Part shown: piece after piece, positions 1-5,447 of the stretch
Layout: the number at the start of each line of letters is the position of its first letter
Numbering within the stretch: position 1 is the first letter of the stretch
Assembly: GCA_025965755.1 (NCBI GenBank)
Contig: JAOPWI010000440.1
Coordinates: forward strand, 1-5,447
Length of the DNA stretch: 5,447 bases
Reading direction: 5' to 3'
DNA from: Frankiales bacterium
GTDB lineage: Bacteria; Actinomycetota; Actinomycetes; Mycobacteriales; SCTD01
Made by a program: the position numbers and the translations under genes
The notes under the pieces: generated by a model
What the model saw: only the letters and a program-made list of their open reading frames with translations
Databases searched by the model: none
What the model was told of the DNA's origin: nothing

Positions 1-28
1 GCCCGACACAGAAGACGCAGGTCAGACG

Positions 29-53
29 CGGTGCCGCCGGTCCGGCGGCACCG
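29..53. terminator. Perfect 11-bp hairpin, candidate terminator near left edge
   Basis: CGGTGCCGCCG (29-39) is complementary to 43-53 with a 3-base loop (GTC), giving a compact and very stable stem. There is no T-run on either side. It could end a plus-strand gene that stops just left of the window, act as a second terminator for the minus-strand operon, or be chance in very GC-rich DNA. Direction cannot be set. Confidence 0.35.
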
Positions 54-157
54 ACCGAGACCTCGCCGGTCACCTCATGGTCGCATCGGCTGTTCCAGCC
101 CTCCGCGGGCGTGCGGCTGCCGGTCACCCTCGCTGGTGAGCACCCGTCGGACGTGCC

Positions 158-171
158 TCCGGACGTCCGGA
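158..171. promoter_or_regulatory. 14-bp perfect palindrome, possible operator
   Basis: TCCGGACGTCCGGA is a perfect palindrome with no spacer, lying in the non-coding stretch between the operon end and the left edge. Its size is in the range bound by dimeric repressors such as TetR or GntR types. No promoter elements could be recognised next to it and there is only one copy, so an operator role is a guess. Confidence 0.2.
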
Positions 172-228
172 CCGTCCCGCCGGCGCGGTGCGGACGGGGG
201 GTCCGAGGAGCGGCACGGACGGGGAGGC

Positions 229-302
229 AGGACGGGCCGGGTCGCCGACGGCGGCAGCGACGCCGGGCTGCAGGCCCCCCGGCCCGTCCTTCGCTGCCGA
301 CG
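229..302 (-). terminator. Candidate operon terminator region with interleaved inverted repeats
   Basis: About 35 bases after the oxidoreductase stop lie two overlapping inverted repeats. The first is a perfect 13-bp pair, AGGACGGGCCGGG at 229-241 against its complement at 278-290. The second is a perfect 9-bp pair, CGGCAGCGA at 252-260 against its complement at 291-299, extendable past one mismatch to 249/302. The arms interleave, so the two full stems cannot form together easily. No T-run follows on either strand, but GC-rich terminators without a U-tract are common in actinomycetes. Position and stem strength support a termination or 3'-end stabilising role for the minus-strand operon. This is inference from the fold only. 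Confidence 0.45.
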
Positions 303-336
303 CCTCAGGGCCCGGCCGGCATCCGGCTCAGCCCTT

Positions 337-1326
337 TCAGGAGGGCAGCGCGGCGGCCAGGTCGACCAGGAAGCGCACCCGCTGCTCAGGTGAGAGCGGC
401 TCGGCAGACGGCAGCACGTACAAGGTCGCCGCGTCGAGCCCGGCGTCGAAGTAGGCCTCGACGCGGTCCGCGCACTCCTGCGGCGAGCCGGAGACGACCA
501 AGTCACGCACCACGTGCTGCGGTACGGCTCTGGTCGCCGCTCTGCGGTCCCCTGCGGCCCAGGCGGCCTGCATGTCGGCGAGTTCCGGGCCACGACCGAG
601 CCAGTTCTGGAACTGCGCGTACACCGGAACCGTGAGGTACCCGGCGATGTGACGGCGTGCGGCGGTCTCCACGGCAGCGCCGTCTCCGGGCACGACGAAG
701 ATGCGGCCGCTGATCTCCAGCGGCGCGTCGACGATCCGCGGAACCTGGGCGCGTGTCCGCACGGTCGCGACGTCGTTCGCTGACAGGAAGTTGAGGCACA
801 CCCCGTCGGCCTCTGCGGCGGCCAGCTCCTGCATGCGCGGCCCGAGGGCGGCGACGATGAGCTGAGGAGGAACGGCAGGTGGGCGCAGCAGCTTGAACCC
901 CTCGGCATGAACGGTCTCCCGGTCCGTCGCCCGCTCACCGGCGAGAACCTCACGCAAGAAGCGGAGGGTGTCGGCGACCTTCTGGTAGGGCCGCTCGAAC
1001 GGAACGCCATTCCACGAGGAGACGATGACGTCGGACCCAGAGCCGATGCCGAAGCGCACCCGGCCCGGGGCCACCTCGGCCATGGCGGCGGCCGTCATGG
1101 CAAGAACGCCGGGGCCGCGGGTGAAGACGCTGGACACCGCGCACGACAGCCCGAGGTCCGGCTCCCAGCCGGCGAACAGGGCAAGCGGCGTGTAGCCGTC
1201 CAGGGCGGCCACCTCCCCGGTCCAGGCTTCCGTGTAGCCGGCCGCGACCAGTTGACGCAGCAGTGGCCGGTGATCGGCGAGCGCGACGTCGTCGAAGGGG
1301 AGCGTGACCCCGAGCCGGCGGCTCAC
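337..1326 (-). CDS. LLM-class flavin/F420-dependent oxidoreductase
   Basis: A complete 329-residue protein with the bacterial-luciferase-like TIM-barrel pattern: RLGVTLPFDD (4-13), AGYTEAWTGE (29-38), DGYTPLALFAGWEPDLGLSC (43-62), GRVRFGIGSGS (88-98), SSWNGVPFERPYQKVADTLRFL (starts 103), PPQLIVAALGPRM (153-165) and a C-terminal GSPQECADRVEAYFDAGLD (280-298). The segment with SxxWNGxPFERP resembles actinobacterial F420-dependent members (MSMEG_2249-like, from memory). FMN use cannot be excluded from sequence alone. The frame stays open upstream to 1701, but similarity begins at RLGVTL and the GTG at 1326 overlaps the preceding TGA (GTGA, 1323-1326), so that start was chosen. No clear Shine-Dalgarno is seen, which suggests translational coupling to the hydratase homologue. 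No signal peptide. A redox step on the acyl-CoA or free substrate is inferred from the operon. The protein is the last gene before a probable terminator. Confidence 0.92.
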   Translation of the reverse strand: MSRRLGVTLPFDDVALADHRPLLRQLVAAGYTEAWTGEVAALDGYTPLALFAGWEPDLGLSCAVSSVFTRGPGVLAMTAAAMAEVAPGRVRFGIGSGSDVIVSSWNGVPFERPYQKVADTLRFLREVLAGERATDRETVHAEGFKLLRPPAVPPQLIVAALGPRMQELAAAEADGVCLNFLSANDVATVRTRAQVPRIVDAPLEISGRIFVVPGDGAAVETAARRHIAGYLTVPVYAQFQNWLGRGPELADMQAAWAAGDRRAATRAVPQHVVRDLVVSGSPQECADRVEAYFDAGLDAATLYVLPSAEPLSPEQRVRFLVDLAAALPS

Positions 1327-2099
1327 CGGCCGGCGAACACGGGAGTCCGCCGCTCCAGCACGGCTCCGGCGCCCTCCTGGAAATCGTCCGTCAGGAACGA
1401 CTGGACCGCCGCTTCGACCTCGAGGCGGAAGTTGTCCGCCGGAAAGGGATAGGCCCGCTCGACGGCGGCCTTCGCGAGACGCACGGCGACGGGCGGACGC
1501 TCCGCGTGCGTCGCCGCCAGCTGGTCGACAGCGGCCGCGACCGCGTCGGGCTCGACGACGGACGTCAGCAGTCCGAGCGCGAGCGCGCGCTCGGCCTTGA
1601 TCAGTCGTCCACCGATCACGAGCTCCTTGGCCTGGGCCAGGCCGACGATGCGCGCGATGCGCTGCACGGGAGGCGCAAAGCCCACGTTGACCTCGGGCCA
1701 ACCGATCCGCAGGCCGGATCCGGCGATCCGGAAGTCGCAGGCGAGGGCCACCTCGGCGGCGTTGCCGACGCAGGCGCCGACCGGTAGCGCGGCGATGGTC
1801 ACCAGCGGCAGGACCTCGAGGAGGCGGAAGACCTCGTACTCGGTCTCCACGTAGGCGCGGTAGGTGGCCAGGTCCATGCCCTTGATGCCTGCGAGGTCCG
1901 CTCCGCCGCTGAACGTGGCGTCGCCTCCTTCGACGACGAGAACGCGTGCGTCGGAACTCGGCAGCGTGCGCAGCGCGGTGCGCAGCTCTTCGAACATGGG
2001 CAGGGTGAAGACGTTGGCCGGGTGGTCGCTGCGGAAGCGCAGTCGGGCGACATACCCGTCCTGGGTCAGGCTGATCTGGTGGGACGGCGTGTCAGGCAC
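1323..2099 (-). CDS. Enoyl-CoA hydratase/isomerase (crotonase) family protein with altered oxyanion segment
   Basis: A complete 258-residue crotonase-fold protein, the usual length for single-domain enoyl-CoA hydratases. Seen: the N-terminal HPANVFTLPMFEEL (26-39), the first oxyanion segment FSGGADL (63-69), GNAAEVALACDFRIA (112-126), WPEVNVG (134-140) and the C-terminal DDFQEGAGAVLERRTPVFAGR end (starts 238). Glu116 and Glu136 line up with the two catalytic glutamates of rat mitochondrial hydratase (Glu144, Glu164). However, the usual GGG before the first glutamate is GNA here, which puts Asn113 where the oxyanion glycine (rat Gly141) sits. The glycine loop after the second glutamate is also about three residues shorter (GFAPPVQR). 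The protein may therefore be a hydratase, an isomerase or another crotonase-type enzyme acting on acyl-CoA. The GTG start at 2099 fits the upstream purine run. The stop overlaps the GTG of the next gene by 4 bp (GTGA). Confidence 0.92.
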   Translation of the reverse strand: MPDTPSHQISLTQDGYVARLRFRSDHPANVFTLPMFEELRTALRTLPSSDARVLVVEGGDATFSGGADLAGIKGMDLATYRAYVETEYEVFRLLEVLPLVTIAALPVGACVGNAAEVALACDFRIAGSGLRIGWPEVNVGFAPPVQRIARIVGLAQAKELVIGGRLIKAERALALGLLTSVVEPDAVAAAVDQLAATHAERPPVAVRLAKAAVERAYPFPADNFRLEVEAAVQSFLTDDFQEGAGAVLERRTPVFAGR

Positions 2100-2122
2100 G
2101 GGTTGCTCTTCTCTGTGGACGT
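2100..2122 (-). promoter_or_regulatory. Short intergenic spacer with ribosome binding site for the enoyl-CoA hydratase homologue
   Basis: This 23-bp gap is the largest within the operon. Read on the minus strand it holds a purine-rich run AGAGAAGAG (2114-2106), then 6 bases (CAACCC), then the GTG start at 2099. The match to the anti-Shine-Dalgarno sequence is only fair. The spacing supports GTG 2099 as the start, and the gap is too short for a full independent promoter. Confidence 0.5.
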
Positions 2123-3376
2123 TCAGGAGGTGGAGCCGTGCACGGCGCCAGCGTGGTGCAGGCGCCGGATGGCGGAGGCGTCGAGATGCAAGAGGTCGCG
2201 GAGCACCTCGTCGGTGTGCTGGCCGATCCGGGGAGGGCCGCTCGGGGGTCCGACGTGGGTGCCGGAGATGCGGTAGGGCGCGCTCTGCACGAGCACCTCG
2301 CCCACGCCGTCGAGGTCAACGGGCTGCAACGTCCCGCGCTCGATCAAGTGCGGGTCCGCGCGGTTCTCCGCGACGGTGCGCACCCGGGCGCCTGGGAGCC
2401 CGTGCTCCTGCAGAACCGCAATCAGCGCCTCGGCGTCCGGCTGCTCGGCGGCCCACTCGTCGATCAGGCCGTAGAGGTCGCCGCGGTGCGCGACGCGTCC
2501 CTCGATGTTGACGAAGCGCGGGTCGGACGCCAGGGCGCCCCGCCCCATGGCGATCGCCAGCCGGGACCAGGCTGCGTCGCCGACCGCCGAGAACGTGACG
2601 TGCTCGCCGCTGGCGACTCTGACCACGCCGGTCGGCACGGTCTGAGGATGCTTGCTCCCGTAGCGCCCGAAGTCGCGCTCGCCGTCGGTCAGGACCGCCT
2701 GGCCGACGGCTTGGTCGATCATGGCGAACAGCGCGTCGAAGGAGGACACGTCGACGTGGCTTCCGGTGCCGGTGCGCTCGCGCAGGTGGAGGGCGGCGCC
2801 GAGCGCGGCGAGGGCGTGTACTCCGGCGTTGAGGTCGGCGAGCGGGGTGCCGAAGTGCGACGGTGGTCCGCCCTCCTCGCCGGCGATGGACATCAACCCC
2901 GAGTAGGCCTCGGCGACCATCCCGTGACCGGACAGGTGGGAGTACGCGCCGGTGCGGCCGAAGAGGCTGAGCGACAGCAGGACGACCCGGGGGTTGAGCT
3001 CCTGCAGCTTCTCCCAGCCGAGGCCGAACTGCTCCAGGGCTCCGGGCCGGAAGTTCTCCACGACGACGTCCGCCCAGGCGACCAGGCGCTCGGCGATGTC
3101 CCGTCCTTCGGTGGACTTGAGGTTCAGGCCAAGGGAGCGCTTGCCCGCGTTGTACTGCGCGAAGGCACTGCTGCCGTCGACGCCGTGCGCGACGGGGAGC
3201 GCCCGCATGACGTCGCCTGACGGGGACTCGACGCGGATGACGTCGGCGCCCAGGTCGGACAGCAGCCGGGTGCAGAACGGGCCGGCGATGACCTGGCTGA
3301 GGTCGAGCACGCGCAGCCCGGCGTACGCGCCGGACCGGCCCACGGCGGCGGGCCGCGGTGTGTCCGGGGAGCTCAT
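2123..3376 (-). CDS. Family III (CaiB/BaiF) acyl-CoA transferase
   Basis: A complete 417-residue cytosolic enzyme that should move CoA from a donor thioester to an acceptor acid. The N-terminal Rossmann-type segment RVLDLSQVIAGPFCTRLL begins at residue 22 and runs into DLGADVIRVESPSGDVMR (41-58). These are followed by NAGKRSLGLNLK (76-87), VENFRPG (106-112), SGHGMVAEAYSGLM (149-162) and PLADLNAG (178-185). Asp181 matches the catalytic aspartate of formyl-CoA transferase (Asp169 in Oxalobacter Frc), which forms the acyl-anhydride. The C-terminal part has DPRFVN (285-290), GLPGARV (326-332) and PRIGQHTDEVL (382-392), as usual. The GGGGQ-type loop of Frc is absent (SAVGDAAW instead), as in many family members, so oxalate/formate is not implied. 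The ATG overlaps the ligase stop (ATGA), with GGAG at 3384-3387 placed 7 bases upstream. A ligase and a transferase side by side suggest two routes to the thioester, or CoA recycling from a product acid. Confidence 0.94.
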   Translation of the reverse strand: MSSPDTPRPAAVGRSGAYAGLRVLDLSQVIAGPFCTRLLSDLGADVIRVESPSGDVMRALPVAHGVDGSSAFAQYNAGKRSLGLNLKSTEGRDIAERLVAWADVVVENFRPGALEQFGLGWEKLQELNPRVVLLSLSLFGRTGAYSHLSGHGMVAEAYSGLMSIAGEEGGPPSHFGTPLADLNAGVHALAALGAALHLRERTGTGSHVDVSSFDALFAMIDQAVGQAVLTDGERDFGRYGSKHPQTVPTGVVRVASGEHVTFSAVGDAAWSRLAIAMGRGALASDPRFVNIEGRVAHRGDLYGLIDEWAAEQPDAEALIAVLQEHGLPGARVRTVAENRADPHLIERGTLQPVDLDGVGEVLVQSAPYRISGTHVGPPSGPPRIGQHTDEVLRDLLHLDASAIRRLHHAGAVHGSTS

Positions 3377-4908
3377 CGGGCTGCTCCGAAGACCGAGCCG
3401 TGCTGCGCACGAAGCTCCGCCTTGGCGATCTTGCCTGTGCCGGTGCGCGGGAAGTCCGCCACGACGTGCACCTCCTTCGGCGTCTTGAAGCCGGCGAGGT
3501 GCTTGCGCGCGTAGCGGATGACGGCGCTGGGGTCGATCTCCTCGGCGCCGGGCAGCGGCCGGAGCAGGGCGACCACGCGCTCCTCGTACAGCGGATCGGG
3601 AACGCCGATGACCGCCACTTCGGCCACGCCCGGATAGCCCGAGAGCACGTCCTCGACCTCGCGGGGATAGACGTTCTCGCCTCCGGTGATCACGATGTCC
3701 TTCGCGCGGTCGACGAGGGTGCAGTACCCGTCGGCGCTGCGCCGGACAAGGTCACCGGTGCGCAGCCAGCCGTCCGCGTCCAGGACCTGAGCCGTCAGCT
3801 CGGGCCGGTCGAGGTAGCCGAGCATGACCGCGTCCGAACGCACCAGCAGCTCGCCCACCTCGTCGTCGTCGACAGCCGCCCCGGAGGCGTCGACGACGCG
3901 AATCTCCGTGCCCGGAACAGGAAGCCCGAGAGAGCCGAAGTGGTCCAGAAACGCCTGCCCGCGCAGCGCCATGGTGTGCGGACCGGACTCGGTCGAGCCG
4001 TAGCCGTGCACCAGGTCGGCGTGGGGAAAGTGCTTGCGGATCGCCTCGAAGGTGGTTGGCGACGCCACGCTGCCACCGACGTAGCAGCCACGCACGGCGC
4101 TCGTGTCGACGCCGTGCAGGTGCCCCGACTCGAACAGCAGGCTGTAGTGCGCGGGCACGCCGACGAAGTACGTCACCCCGCTGCCGAGCGCGCGGGCCAC
4201 GGCCTCAGGCTCGTACTGGCGGAGCACGGTGACCCGTCCGCCCTGCACCAGCAGCTGGTTCGGCACGGAACCGCCGCCGATATGGAACTGCGGCAGGATC
4301 GCCAGCAGATGGTCCTCGCGGGTGAGCTGGAAGGCCAGTGCGGCCGTGAGACTGTCGAGAATGCGCGCGCGCTGCGTGCGCATGACTCCCTTGGCCTGAC
4401 CGGTGGTCCCGCTGGTGAAGACGATCTCGTGGACGGCGTCCTCACTGACGGCCTGCGCCACGGGTGTGCCGGCGCCGGCGGCGATCTCGTGGAATGCGCC
4501 CCAGCCGGCTGCCTGGCCACTTCTCACGAAGCGGTGCTGGGGCGGGGCCGCGACGCAGGCTGCCTCGGCGGTGGCCACGAACTCCGCGCCGGCCACCACC
4601 ACCGTGGGGCGCACCAGCTCGACCTGCGGGGCCAGCTCGTGCGGACGCAGCCAGGAGTTGAGGGCGGTGAACGTCATTCCGAGCTTCGCGGTGGCGAACC
4701 ACATGAGCAGGAAGTCGGCCGAGTTGCGGTCCAGCCAGACGAGCCGGTCTCCGGGTCCAAGTCCCAGGGCCTGCAGGCCCTCCGCGAGCGCCTCGGTCCG
4801 GAGATCAAGCTCGGCGTACGTCAGGTCTGCCCCGTCCTCGGAGGTGATCGCGGTGCGCGGGCCGTACGCCGAAGCGCAACGCCGCAGAACGTCTCGGTGG
4901 GTGAGCAT
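3373..4908 (-). CDS. AMP-forming acyl-CoA synthetase (class I adenylate-forming carboxylate-CoA ligase)
   Basis: A complete 511-residue protein that should join a carboxylic acid to CoA through an acyl-adenylate, using ATP. Motifs appear in family order: the phosphate-binding loop TSGTTGQAKG (165-174), PQFHIGGG (206-213), YGSTE (303-307), LRTGD (382-386), the hinge VDRAKDIVITGGENVYPREVE (starts 399, with Asp400, Arg401 and Lys403) and the C-terminal PRTGTGK (487-493) with the catalytic Lys493. Length is normal for the ANL superfamily. ATG at 4908 is chosen because it follows a good ribosome binding site and gives a typical N-terminus (YAELDLRTEALAEGL at 31-45). The stop overlaps the start of the CoA-transferase by 4 bp (ATGA), so translation of the two is probably coupled. 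No signal peptide or membrane segment is seen, so it should be cytosolic. Acid specificity (fatty, aromatic or other) cannot be told from the motifs. Confidence 0.95.
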   Translation of the reverse strand: MLTHRDVLRRCASAYGPRTAITSEDGADLTYAELDLRTEALAEGLQALGLGPGDRLVWLDRNSADFLLMWFATAKLGMTFTALNSWLRPHELAPQVELVRPTVVVAGAEFVATAEAACVAAPPQHRFVRSGQAAGWGAFHEIAAGAGTPVAQAVSEDAVHEIVFTSGTTGQAKGVMRTQRARILDSLTAALAFQLTREDHLLAILPQFHIGGGSVPNQLLVQGGRVTVLRQYEPEAVARALGSGVTYFVGVPAHYSLLFESGHLHGVDTSAVRGCYVGGSVASPTTFEAIRKHFPHADLVHGYGSTESGPHTMALRGQAFLDHFGSLGLPVPGTEIRVVDASGAAVDDDEVGELLVRSDAVMLGYLDRPELTAQVLDADGWLRTGDLVRRSADGYCTLVDRAKDIVITGGENVYPREVEDVLSGYPGVAEVAVIGVPDPLYEERVVALLRPLPGAEEIDPSAVIRYARKHLAGFKTPKEVHVVADFPRTGTGKIAKAELRAQHGSVFGAAR

Positions 4909-4920
4909 CGAATCCCTTCT
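4909..4920 (-). promoter_or_regulatory. Ribosome binding site of the acyl-CoA synthetase gene
   Basis: Read on the minus strand, AGAAGGG (4920-4914) is followed by a 5-base spacer and then ATG at 4908. It is a good Shine-Dalgarno match. Its first base is the last base of the LivF TGA stop, so termination of LivF places ribosomes right at this site. This supports both the chosen start and co-transcription of the two genes. No room for a separate promoter exists between them. Confidence 0.7.
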
Positions 4921-5447
4921 CAGGTGGTGTAGGCGGCGAGCAGGTCGTGCTCGAGCTCCGCGGCTGGGCCGGCCGCCTGGACCTCGCCGTGCGACAGGAC
5001 AACGACGTCTGTCACCAGCCGGAGGGCCAGCGCGGCGTTCTGCTCCACGAGCAGCACCGCGGTGCCCTGCGCGTTGACGGCCCGCAAACCGCGCAGCACG
5101 TCATCCGCGACCGCAGGCGCCAGTCCCATGGACGGCTCGTCGATCATGAGCAGCGAGGGTCGGGACATCAGCCCGCGCGCGACGGAGAGCATCTGCTGCT
5201 CTCCGCCGGACAGGCTGCCGGCGGCGGTCTTCAGCCGTCGCTCGAGCGACGGGAACAGGTCCAGCATCTCGCGGAGCAAGCCGCTGGTGTCACCGCGGTT
5301 GCCGTAAGCACCCATGAGCAGGTTCTCCTCCACCGTGAGCGGCGAGAGGATGCCTCGTCCTTCGGGAACGTGCGCCAGCCCGAGGCGCACCACCCGGTGC
5401 GGGCGGGTGCCGCGCAGGTCGCGCCCCCGCCACAGCACCCGGCCGGC
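4920..5447 (-). CDS. LivF-type ABC transporter ATP-binding protein (partial, N-terminus beyond window)
   Basis: This is the ATPase subunit of a branched-chain amino acid type (HAAT family) importer. It would work at the inner face of the membrane with a second ATPase, two permeases and a binding protein. The reading frame is open to the right edge, so the start and the Walker A motif are missing; 175 residues are visible. Counted from the edge, they show the LivF-typical HVPEGRGIL segment and TVEENLLMGAY (about 26-48), the ABC signature LSGGEQQ (79-85), Walker B LLMIDEPSMGLAP (99-111, catalytic Glu104) and LLVEQN (132-137). Gln136 takes the H-loop place, which is normal for LivF proteins. The end (HDLLAAYTT) is also at the usual place for the family. 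The stop lies 11 bp before the acyl-CoA synthetase start, so the two are probably co-transcribed. Liv-type importers carry many substrates besides branched-chain amino acids. The catabolic neighbours suggest a carboxylate or amide substrate here, which is inference. Confidence 0.93.
   Translation of the reverse strand, partial: AGRVLWRGRDLRGTRPHRVVRLGLAHVPEGRGILSPLTVEENLLMGAYGNRGDTSGLLREMLDLFPSLERRLKTAAGSLSGGEQQMLSVARGLMSRPSLLMIDEPSMGLAPAVADDVLRGLRAVNAQGTAVLLVEQNAALALRLVTDVVVLSHGEVQAAGPAAELEHDLLAAYTT

Larger units (their letters stand above)
1..336. other. Intergenic stretch without a convincing gene
   Basis: No reading frame here resembles a known protein. The long frames entering from the oxidoreductase region are off-frame shadows of it. 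The stretch holds the interleaved repeats at 229-302, the palindrome at 158-171 and the hairpin at 29-53. One minus-strand frame starting at GTG 127 stays open to the left edge (42 residues, three cysteines), but it has no well-spaced ribosome binding site and the perfect hairpin lies inside it. No tRNA-like or CRISPR-like structure was found. The density of symmetric elements fits a gene boundary. Confidence 0.6.

Noticed and set aside
191..224. Direct repeat CGGACGGGG at 191-199 and 216-224
   Set aside because: Only two short copies of a G-rich word in GC-rich DNA, with no further copies, no array spacing and no link to the palindrome.
75..1010. 311-codon minus-strand frame covering the oxidoreductase and part of the intergenic stretch
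   Set aside because: It is a shifted shadow of the oxidoreductase, rich in Ser/Arg/Pro, with no domain. The oxidoreductase frame carries the family motifs.
1327..1701. In-frame upstream extension of the LLM oxidoreductase by 125 codons
   Set aside because: The added stretch is Arg/Ala/Gly-rich, lies inside the hydratase coding region in another frame, and has no LLM similarity. The GTG at 1326 with its 4-bp overlap is a far better start.
2138..3220. 360-codon plus-strand open frame opposite the CoA-transferase
   Set aside because: It lies wholly opposite a clear family III transferase and has low-complexity, Val/Ala/Gly/Arg-rich content typical of a shadow frame.
3358..4932. 524-codon plus-strand open frame opposite the acyl-CoA synthetase
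   Set aside because: It is antisense to a gene with all ligase motifs in place. Long antisense frames are expected in very GC-rich DNA, and the translation shows no recognisable domain.
5028..5051. Gln in place of His at the H-loop of the ABC ATPase
   Set aside because: LLVEQN is the normal form in LivF-type ATPases, so it is not a defect.
1..5447. Search for mobile elements, CRISPR arrays, tRNA/rRNA genes and defence or phage-like genes
   Set aside because: No transposase or integrase motifs, terminal repeats, regularly spaced repeats or tRNA-like folds were seen. Gene style is uniform across the window.

Overview
This is a high-GC (about 70% G+C by eye) segment with strongly GC-ended codons, tight gene packing and GTG starts. 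Together with an LLM-class (possibly F420-dependent) oxidoreductase, this points to an actinomycete (Actinomycetota). Genus cannot be set from the sequence alone. All convincing genes lie on the minus strand and read from the right edge to the left.

Layout in transcription order (right to left). (1) The C-terminal three quarters of a LivF-type ABC transporter ATPase, 5447 to 4920, cut by the window edge. (2) An 11-bp gap that leads into an AMP-forming acyl-CoA synthetase, 4908 to 3373. (3) A 4-bp ATGA overlap into a family III (CaiB/BaiF) CoA-transferase, 3376 to 2123. (4) A 23-bp gap into an enoyl-CoA hydratase/isomerase family protein, GTG start, 2099 to 1323. (5) A 4-bp GTGA overlap into an LLM-class flavin/F420-dependent oxidoreductase, 1326 to 337. 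(6) A 336-bp stretch (1 to 336) without a convincing gene. It holds interleaved inverted repeats just after the last stop, a 14-bp perfect palindrome and an 11-bp perfect hairpin near the left edge.

The five genes look like one transcription unit, and the promoter must lie beyond the right edge. Inferred shared job: a HAAT-family (Liv-type) importer brings in a carboxylic acid or amino-acid-like compound. The substrate is activated to a CoA thioester by the ligase, and CoA can be exchanged between acids by the transferase. The crotonase-fold enzyme then acts on the acyl-CoA, and the LLM enzyme supplies a redox step. The substrate cannot be read from the sequence.

The most unusual protein is the enoyl-CoA hydratase homologue. 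It keeps both catalytic-type glutamates, but the glycine-rich oxyanion segment is changed (GNAAE instead of the usual GGG-x-E) and the glycine loop after the second glutamate is shortened. Nothing in the window is a mobile element, CRISPR array, RNA gene or clearly new defence-type system. It is best read as a catabolic operon of unassigned substrate.
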